Under the pieces are notes generated by a model that worked only from the letters and a program-made list of their open reading frames with translations, searched no databases and was not told the origin of the DNA. DNA of 6,153 bases. Source: Acidobacteriota bacterium (lineage in GTDB: Bacteria; Acidobacteriota; UBA6911; RPQK01; JADFOI01). The translations under genes and the position numbers were made by a program. Shown in pieces: positions 1-3,897 of the stretch. Within the stretch, counting starts at the first letter, position 1; every line of letters begins with the position of its first letter. The stretch lies in assembly GCA_029942065.1 (NCBI GenBank), contig JAPYTY010000133.1:1-6153 (forward strand), written 5' to 3'.

Positions 1-5
1 ACCTT

Positions 6-32
6 GTAGCGGCCGCCGCTCTATGAGCGGCC
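6..32 (+). repeat. REP-like hairpin, class II (GTAG + GCGGCC-rich stem)
   Basis: A GTAG tetranucleotide (6-9) is followed by a GC-rich stem: GCCGCTC at 15-21, loop TAT, GAGCGGC at 25-31, a perfect 7-bp inverted repeat. The same layout recurs on the minus strand at 1734-1712, where the stem is GCCGCTT / AAGCGGC, so one base pair has changed on both sides. A GTAG head followed by a palindrome is the usual layout of bacterial REP sequences mobilised by RAYT transposases. The assignment is by layout only, as no RAYT gene lies in the window. Confidence 0.6.
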
Positions 33-62
33 CATTCGCCGCCTGACTCCGTTCTTCTTTTC

Positions 63-110
63 GTGAAACGTGGAACCTGGAACGTGAAACGCGCGGGTCG
101 ACGACCCGCG
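63..110 (+). repeat. Heptamer array (4 units) plus GC palindrome, copy 1
   Basis: Four tandem heptamers lie at 63-90: GTGAAAC, GTGGAAC, CTGGAAC, GTGAAAC. Directly after them is a perfect inverted repeat, CGCGGGTCG (92-100), A, CGACCCGCG (102-110). A second module of the same design, in the same orientation and with the same odd third unit starting with C, is at 1986-2036. The two GC palindromes differ in sequence, so the arrangement rather than the stem sequence is conserved. Function unknown. Confidence 0.65.
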
Positions 111-113
111 TCC

Positions 114-132
114 GAGGCGCCTCCCACATTCC
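114..132 (+). repeat. Dispersed 19-bp repeat, copy 1 (GAGGCGCCTC core)
   Basis: This 19-base stretch begins with the 10-bp palindrome GAGGCGCCTC and continues CCACATTCC. It recurs in the same orientation at 1504-1522 with a single change (T to C), 18/19 identical. Both copies lie in repeat-rich intergenic DNA. It may be part of a larger degenerate element, but the flanks do not align by eye. Confidence 0.5.
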
Positions 133-175
133 AGAAGCCACACTCTGGAAATTGAAGAAGGCCGGTTGATGGCTA

Positions 176-247
176 GTAGGGGCGCCCGGCCATGCGCCCT
201 TCTTCACCTGACAGTCCTTGCTGTGGGCGCACTCAGTGCGCCCCTAC
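176..247. repeat. Inverted pair of class I REP-like hairpins (BIME-like)
   Basis: The 72-base unit is bounded by 10-bp terminal inverted repeats GTAGGGGCGC (176-185) and GCGCCCCTAC (238-247). The left hairpin is degenerate: GGGCGC at 180-185 pairs with GCGCCC at 194-199. The right hairpin, read on the minus strand, is perfect: arms 225-233 and 235-243 of 9 bp around one base, with CTAC (the complement of GTAG) at 244-247. GTAG heads therefore face outward. Bases 189-249 recur in inverted orientation at 1778-1838, with 16 identical bases at one end, 25 at the other, and a diverged middle. No transposase is present; it resembles a non-autonomous REP doublet. Confidence 0.6.
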
Positions 248-264
248 ACTCACCCTTCAGATTT

Positions 265-312
265 CGCTCCGAAGGAGCGCTAAACAAAGAGCGGTAAACC
301 CCCGGGCCCGGG
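265..312. repeat. Small hairpin and GC palindrome upstream of the desaturase promoter
   Basis: CGCTCC (265-270), loop GAA, GGAGCG (274-279) forms a 6-bp stem. Bases 301-312 (CCCGGGCCCGGG) are a perfect 12-bp palindrome ending 17 bases before the -35 box of the desaturase promoter. Either could be an operator or just another repeat remnant; nothing in the sequence decides this. Confidence 0.3.
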
Positions 313-329
313 TGAATAGATACAGATTT

Positions 330-358
330 TTGACTCTCCCGCACCGTCACACTACAAT
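330..358 (+). promoter_or_regulatory. Sigma70-type promoter of the desaturase gene
   Basis: TTGACT at 330-335 (5/6 to the -35 consensus) and TACAAT at 353-358 (5/6 to the -10 consensus) are separated by exactly 17 bases, the optimal spacing. Transcription would begin near 365-366, about 10 bases before the ATG at 376. It is the best match to a housekeeping promoter I found, and it lies immediately upstream of a gene on the same strand. Confidence 0.7.
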
Positions 359-375
359 CAATACGATTGCCTGGT

Positions 376-1191
376 ATGTTCAAATATAAAGAAGACCGGA
401 TTCCCATCACCCTTTTCGCAGCCTACTTTGGTGTTGACCTGATCGTTTTTTTCACGGCTGAGAGTGTTGTGTTTGTTGTCCTCTGGATGCTGCTTGGCAT
501 TGTGCCGAAAGCTTTCATCAGTTCCTGGAACCATCACCATCAACATGTCGAGACCTTCCACCGGGCGATTTGCAACCGGTTGCTGGAGATCGTCTACGGA
601 TTTCAGACAGGAATTGTTTCCCACGGGTGGGTCCTGCATCACGTTCTCGGACATCATGTGAATTACCTCGACCAGGAAAAAGATGAATCCCGCTGGAAAC
701 GCCGGGACGGGCAAACCATGGGAGAGTTTGAATATGGGTTCAAGGTGGCGCTAACCGGTTATCCGCGGGCCTTTCAGGTGGGGCTCAGATTCCCACGGCC
801 CCAGAGGATTTTTGTGCTCATGGGATTGGTCACCTTCGGTCTGCTCGCCTTTTTTTTTTACTTGAACTGGGTGAACGCATTCTTCATTTTTGCCTTGCCC
901 ATGATGATATCCCTTTACATCACGGCCTGGCACACCTATTCCCATCATGCAGGCGTGGATTCTCAGGACCCACATGAAGCATCCTTCAACATCACCGAGA
1001 AGTGGCACAACCTGCTGACCGGAAATCTTGGATACCATACCGCCCACCACCTTCGGCCGGCGCTTCACTGGTCACAACTTCCGCAGTTTCATGAGACGAT
1101 CAAGGACGAGATTCCTCCGCACCTCTTCCGCCGGCCCCCCAGGCCGATCTGCTGGATCGGTCCCCTTCTAGCCTTTGCACATGTCAAGTAA
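376..1191 (+). CDS. Membrane fatty acid desaturase family protein
   Basis: A 271-residue integral membrane protein of the di-iron fatty acid desaturase / hydroxylase superfamily. Histidine clusters suited to hold the two irons are visible: HHHQH (residues 53-57), HHVLGHH (88-94, containing HxxxHH), HTYSHH (186-191) and HTAHH (221-225, HxxHH). Two hydrophobic blocks, about 8-46 and 145-184, each look like a membrane hairpin, which leaves the His clusters on the cytoplasmic face. It probably uses O2 and reduced ferredoxin or similar to desaturate or hydroxylate an acyl chain; the exact substrate is not visible. It is shorter than many 300-400 residue desaturases, mainly because little precedes the first membrane segment. 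I chose ATG 376; an in-frame TTG at 367 would add three residues. Neither has a Shine-Dalgarno site. A run of ten T at 850-859 encodes Phe-Phe-Phe in the second membrane block. The gene stands alone, convergent to the PEPCK gene. Confidence 0.85.
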   Translation: MFKYKEDRIPITLFAAYFGVDLIVFFTAESVVFVVLWMLLGIVPKAFISSWNHHHQHVETFHRAICNRLLEIVYGFQTGIVSHGWVLHHVLGHHVNYLDQEKDESRWKRRDGQTMGEFEYGFKVALTGYPRAFQVGLRFPRPQRIFVLMGLVTFGLLAFFFYLNWVNAFFIFALPMMISLYITAWHTYSHHAGVDSQDPHEASFNITEKWHNLLTGNLGYHTAHHLRPALHWSQLPQFHETIKDEIPPHLFRRPPRPICWIGPLLAFAHVK

Positions 1192-1207
1192 TCCCTTGCA
1201 GCGGCCG

Positions 1208-1278
1208 GCCATCTGACCGAAACAGCGAGTTCTAACAGCCTGGTGTAGGGGCGCACTGAGTGCGCCCACTGCAAGGTC
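1208..1278. repeat. 71-bp dispersed direct repeat, copy A, containing a class I REP hairpin
   Basis: Aligns without gaps to 1743-1813, with 67 of 71 bases identical. Within it, GTAG (1245-1248) is followed by a perfect stem, GGGCGCACT (1249-1257), one G, AGTGCGCCC (1259-1267). It begins 16 bases after the desaturase stop. The hairpin could stabilise or end the transcript, but there is no T tract. The identical length and high identity of the two copies point to a fairly recent shared origin. Confidence 0.65.
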
Positions 1279-1287
1279 GTTGTAGCG

Positions 1288-1484
1288 GCCGCTTTTTAGC
1301 CCGACTCTCTCACACCCCCTCTACTGCATCGGCGGAATGATCCGCCCTGACGGTGTTGCGCTCGCTCGGTCTCCTCGACGTACTTTTCAGTACGCTTCCG
1401 GGGACCTCCTCTCGTGCGCCTTGTCAGGTCGGCCCTGCCTCCGCTTCGTGACGACCTGGTGTGAAAAAGTCGGGCTTGAGCGGC
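1288..1484. mobile_element. Foldback / MITE-like element with about 20-bp terminal inverted repeats
   Basis: Bases 1297-1316 and 1458-1477 are inverted repeats matching at 17 of 20 positions (TAGCCCGACT... against the complement AAGCCCGACT...). Just outside, GCCGCTT (1288-1294) and GAGCGGC (1478-1484) also nearly pair, extending the arms. The interior is self-complementary on several levels: CCTGAC / GTCAGG, GGTC / GACC (1368-1371 and 1402-1405 region), and a tight stem CGTACT (1379-1384), TTTC, AGTACG (1389-1394). No transposase is encoded; open frames across it lack protein character. It looks like a non-autonomous foldback element. I could not identify a clear target-site duplication. GTAGCGGCCGC at 1282-1292 suggests its left edge overlaps a class II REP remnant. 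Confidence 0.5.
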
Positions 1485-1503
1485 TATCTGGAATCGGCGC
1501 ACT

Positions 1504-1522
1504 GAGGCGCCTCCCACACTCC
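1504..1522 (+). repeat. Dispersed 19-bp repeat, copy 2 (GAGGCGCCTC core)
   Basis: 18/19 identical to 114-132, in the same orientation. It lies 20 bases to the right of the foldback element and is preceded by GGCGC, which can pair with the GCGCC in its core. Confidence 0.5.
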
Positions 1523-1578
1523 GGACACCTGGGACTACGCAGAGGCTGTATCAGGTCCATTGACGGGTTCCCTACATC

Positions 1579-1660
1579 GCCCTTACAGGGCTAACTCGTT
1601 TACCAATTTTTCATGCCTGGGGCTCACGCCCCAGGCTATTTCACATCACCCCTTCGGGGT
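1579..1660. repeat. Cluster of three consecutive hairpins
   Basis: Three stems follow one another: GCCCT (1579-1583) TAC AGGGC (1587-1591); GCCTGGGGC (1615-1623) TCAC GCCCCAGGC (1628-1636), a perfect 9-bp stem with a tetraloop; and ACCCC (1648-1652) TTC GGGGT (1656-1660), followed by three further T. This three-stem arrangement is unlike the GTAG-headed hairpins elsewhere in the window. It may be an interspersed repeat or a structured transcript. The last stem plus T run is weakly terminator-like on the + strand. No neighbouring gene claims it. Confidence 0.45.
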
Positions 1661-1711
1661 TTTGGATCCCCTACCTCCAAGACCTTCTTGCCAGGACAGC
1701 GCATCCCGAGA

Positions 1712-1734
1712 GCCGCTTGTAAAGCGGCCGCTAC
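1712..1734 (-). repeat. REP-like hairpin, class II, minus-strand copy
   Basis: Read on the minus strand, GTAG (1734-1731) is followed by CGGCCGC and the stem GCCGCTT / AAGCGGC (arms 1728-1722 and 1718-1712, loop TAC). It matches the copy at 6-32, with a paired C-G to T-A change in the stem. CTTGTA (1716-1721) and TACAAG (1731-1736) also form an outer inverted repeat around the GCGGCCGC core. Confidence 0.55.
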
Positions 1735-1742
1735 AAGAACAA

Positions 1743-1813
1743 GCCATCTGACCGAAGCAGTGAGTTCTAACAACCTGGTGTAGGGGCGCACTGAGTGCGC
1801 CCGCTGCAAGGTC
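1743..1813. repeat. 71-bp dispersed direct repeat, copy B, containing a class I REP hairpin
   Basis: 67/71 identical and gap-free against 1208-1278. It contains GTAG (1780-1783) and a perfect stem with arms 1784-1792 and 1794-1802. Its right part is also the inverted counterpart of 223-249. A class II hairpin sits just to its left, so the two hairpin classes are neighbours here, as they are around copy A. Confidence 0.65.
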
Positions 1814-1838
1814 AGTGATGCTAAGAAGGGCGCATGGC
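1778..1838 (-). repeat. Inverted copy of the 189-249 repeat
   Basis: The minus strand of 1838-1778 matches the plus strand of 189-249 over 61 ungapped positions. There are 16 identical bases at one end (1823-1838 against 189-204) and 25 at the other (the REP hairpin plus CTACAC), with a diverged middle of about 20 bases. The overlap with the 71-bp repeat shows that these units are mosaics sharing the same hairpin. Confidence 0.55.
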
Positions 1839-1881
1839 ACAGGTAGTCTAGAATCCCAGGTAATCCGGACGGATGGAGCCG

Positions 1882-1900
1882 GGGCGCACTGGGTGCGCCC
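1882..1900 (+). repeat. Class I REP-like hairpin with degenerate head
   Basis: GGGCGCAC (1882-1889), TGG, GTGCGCCC (1893-1900) keeps the class I stem, but the preceding four bases are GCCG rather than GTAG. It lies between the outward-facing copies at 1780 and 1954 and is followed by an A8 run at 1916-1923. Confidence 0.45.
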
Positions 1901-1931
1901 TAACATAAGCCCTAGAAAAAAAATGTCTTGT

Positions 1932-1954
1932 GGGCGTACGCAGTACGCCCCTAC
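1932..1954 (-). repeat. Class I REP-like hairpin with compensatory stem change
   Basis: On the minus strand GTAG (1954-1951) precedes the stem GGGCGTAC / GTACGCCC (arms 1950-1943 and 1939-1932, loop TGC). Other copies have GGGCGCAC / GTGCGCCC, so one stem pair has changed on both sides and pairing is kept. With the plus-strand copy at 1780 it bounds a 175-base segment whose ends are inverted repeats of 12 bases with one mismatch. Confidence 0.55.
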
Positions 1955-1985
1955 AACAGGCTGCAGGATCGTGCCAATTTGGGAC

Positions 1986-2036
1986 GTGAAACGTGAAACC
2001 TGAAAGGTGAAACGCGGCCGAGCGGAGTGAGGCCGC
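1986..2036 (+). repeat. Heptamer array (4 units) plus GC hairpin, copy 2
   Basis: Four heptamers lie at 1986-2013: GTGAAAC, GTGAAAC, CTGAAAG, GTGAAAC. They are followed at once by GCGGCC (2014-2019), an 11-base loop and GGCCGC (2031-2036). The order array-then-palindrome and the C-initial third unit match copy 1 at 63-110. It abuts the 3' end of the PEPCK gene, with three bases between. Confidence 0.6.
2014..2036 (-). terminator. Possible terminator of the citrate synthase-PEPCK transcript
   Basis: Read on the minus strand, this 6-bp GC stem begins three bases after the PEPCK stop and is followed by GTTTCACCTTTC, a weak T-rich tail. The position suits a terminator, but the 11-base loop and broken T tract make it a poor intrinsic terminator. 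The same module at 92-110 has no gene end beside it, so repeat identity may explain it instead. Confidence 0.3.
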
Positions 2037-2039
2037 CCT

Positions 2040-3884
2040 TCAGGCCCCCTTCAACCTCTCCTTGAGCTGGTTGAGCTCATCGCGCAGTTCCTGGGGCAGC
2101 CGATCTCCGAACTGAGCGTAGTGCTCCTCGATGCCCGGAATTTCGTTGAGCCAGGCCTCCACCTCGACCTTCAGCAACTGATCCATCGCCTCCTGACTCA
2201 GATCCAGGCCGGTGGTATCGATGGCCTCGGCGGTGGGCATTCTTCCCAAAGGCGTTTCCACATGTGCAGCCTGATCATCGACCCGCTCGAAAACCCATTT
2301 CAGTATCCGGCTGTTCTCACCAAACCCGGGCCACAGAAAACGCCCGTCCGAGCCCTTGCGAAACCAGTTGACATAAAAGATTCTGGGCAACTTGTCCGGG
2401 TCCGCCTGCCGGCCGATTTTCAGCCAATGGGCGAAGTAGTCTCCCATGTGGTAGCCGCAGAACGGCAGCATGGCCATGGGATCACGACGGACTTCTCCGA
2501 CCTTGCCGGCGGCGGCAGCTGTTTTCTCGGAGGACATGATGGAGGCAAGAAAGGTGCCGTGCTGCCAGTTGAACGACTCGACGGCCAGCGGTACCACCGT
2601 CTCCCGGCGTCCCCCCACCAGAAAGGCGCTGATCGGCACTCCCTTTGGATCCTCCCACTCCTCGGCTATGACCGGGCACTGGCGTGCCGGCGCCGTGAAT
2701 CGTGCATTGGGATGGGAGGCGGTGCGCTCCGATTCCGGAGTCCAGGGCCGCCGCAGCCAGTCGGTTAACACACCCGGCGTCTCCTCGGTCATCTCCTCCC
2801 ACCAAACGTCACCGTCGGGCGTGAGGGCGCAGTTAGTAAAGATGCTATTTTCAGCAAAGGACTTCATGGCATTGGGGTTGGATCGATCGTTGGTGCCGGG
2901 AGCCACACCAAAGAATCCCGCCTCCGGGTTAATGGCATAAAGACGGCCGTCATCACCGAACTTCATCCAGGCAATGTCATCACCGATGGTCTCCACTTTC
3001 CAGCCCTCGATGGTGGGATTCAACATGGCCAGGTTGGTCTTTCCACAGGCGCTGGGAAAGGCTCCCGTGACATACTTGACCTCCCCCTTCGGCGAGGTCA
3101 GCTTCAAGATCAACATATGTTCCGCCATCCACCCTTCGTCACGGGCCTGGACCGAGGCAATGCGAAGCGCATGGCATTTCTTCCCCAGCAGAGCGTTGCC
3201 GCCATAGCCCGATCCAAACGACATGATCTCCCGGGTTTCCGGAAAATGAGTGATGTACTTGTTATCCACATTACAGGGCCAGGGGCTGTCGGGCTGCCTC
3301 GGATCGGTCAGTGGTGCCCCGATGGAATGAATGCCTCGCATAAAGTCGTCACGGTCGCCCAGAATTTCCAATACCTTCGAGCCGACGCGGGCCATGATAT
3401 GCATGCTGCACACGACGTAGGGTGAATCGGTGAGCTCGAATCCTATCTTGGCAATGGGACTTCCGACGGGACCCATGGAATAGGGGATGACATACAGGGT
3501 TCTCCCTCTCATGCAGCCCTGGTAAAGACCCCGGAGCGTTTCCCTCATTTCCTTCGGTTCGCCCCAGTTGTTGGTGGGCCCGGCGTCTTCTTTCCTTTCC
3601 GAACAGATGAAGGTGAAGCTCTCCACTCGAGCGACATCGCCTGGATCAGAGCGGCAGTAGTAGCTGTTGGGCCGCTTGCTATCGTCGAGCTGAATATAGG
3701 TTCCTCCATCGACCATCATCCGGCTGAGACGATCGTACTCCTCGGTTGAACCGTCGCACCAGCAGACCGCATCCGGTTTGCAGAGCTCCGCTACTTCACC
3801 CACCCATTTCTTTAAAGTCTCGTTCTTGGTCATGGTCTCGGTCATCGATGCGTCCGGCACATCAGCGGCTCCTCCTGTATCCAT
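2040..3884 (-). CDS. pckG: Phosphoenolpyruvate carboxykinase (GTP)
   Basis: Cytosolic enzyme of 614 residues, full length for the GTP family (about 600-620), interconverting oxaloacetate + GTP and PEP + CO2 + GDP. Visible landmarks in order: ARVES (85-89, PEP-binding Arg86), GSGYGGNALLGKKCHALR (224-241, active-site Tyr227 and metal-ligand Lys235/Lys236 area), EHM with His256 (second metal ligand), the P-loop FPSACGKTNLAM (276-287) with the reactive Cys280 and Lys282 typical of the GTP enzyme, GDDIAW (301-306, Asp ligand), NPNAMKS (336-342), GGRR (424-427), GYHMGDYFAHW (477-487) and NWFRKGSDGRFLWPGFGEN (506-524, guanine pocket). The short P-loop and Cys distinguish it from ATP-type PckA. No catalytic residue looks lost. 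It follows citrate synthase by 11 bases, so it is probably cotranscribed. The start is ambiguous: ATG 3884 has AGGAAG at 7 bases, while GTG 3860 has a stronger AGGAGG at 10 bases. Confidence 0.96.
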   Translation of the reverse strand: MDTGGAADVPDASMTETMTKNETLKKWVGEVAELCKPDAVCWCDGSTEEYDRLSRMMVDGGTYIQLDDSKRPNSYYCRSDPGDVARVESFTFICSERKEDAGPTNNWGEPKEMRETLRGLYQGCMRGRTLYVIPYSMGPVGSPIAKIGFELTDSPYVVCSMHIMARVGSKVLEILGDRDDFMRGIHSIGAPLTDPRQPDSPWPCNVDNKYITHFPETREIMSFGSGYGGNALLGKKCHALRIASVQARDEGWMAEHMLILKLTSPKGEVKYVTGAFPSACGKTNLAMLNPTIEGWKVETIGDDIAWMKFGDDGRLYAINPEAGFFGVAPGTNDRSNPNAMKSFAENSIFTNCALTPDGDVWWEEMTEETPGVLTDWLRRPWTPESERTASHPNARFTAPARQCPVIAEEWEDPKGVPISAFLVGGRRETVVPLAVESFNWQHGTFLASIMSSEKTAAAAGKVGEVRRDPMAMLPFCGYHMGDYFAHWLKIGRQADPDKLPRIFYVNWFRKGSDGRFLWPGFGENSRILKWVFERVDDQAAHVETPLGRMPTAEAIDTTGLDLSQEAMDQLLKVEVEAWLNEIPGIEEHYAQFGDRLPQELRDELNQLKERLKGA

Positions 3885-3897
3885 CCATGTTCTTCCT
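3871..3897 (-). promoter_or_regulatory. Two competing ribosome binding sites for PEPCK
   Basis: AGGAAG (3897-3892), overlapping the citrate synthase stop codon, lies 7 bases before ATG 3884. A perfect AGGAGG (3876-3871) lies inside the first codons of that reading frame and 10 bases before an in-frame GTG at 3860, which would give 606 residues. An out-of-frame ATG at 3888 lies between the first site and the chosen start. The overlap suggests translational coupling to citrate synthase. Confidence 0.5.

Noticed and set aside
63..90. Heptamer array as a CRISPR
   Set aside because: Units are 7 bases and contiguous, with no spacers and no cas genes.
358..714. Minus-strand 118-codon frame opposite the desaturase
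   Set aside because: Antisense to the His-box region of the desaturase; no independent coding evidence.
1282..1297. GCGGCCGC followed by TTTTT as an intrinsic terminator
   Set aside because: The palindrome has no loop and would form only a tiny stem; better explained as a REP remnant at the foldback edge.
1296..1594. Short open frames on both strands (73 and 85 codons) over the foldback element
   Set aside because: They read through inverted-repeat DNA, lack ribosome binding sites, and the translations are Arg-rich with no recognisable motif.
1646..2003. Short open frames (62-86 codons) over REP-like repeats
   Set aside because: The proteins merely translate the repeated hairpins; similar peptide strings (GRTQCAP) recur because the DNA repeats do.
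2121..2940. Overlapping plus-strand open frames opposite PEPCK
   Set aside because: Antisense to strongly conserved coding sequence; the translations are low-complexity Arg/Pro/Ser-rich.
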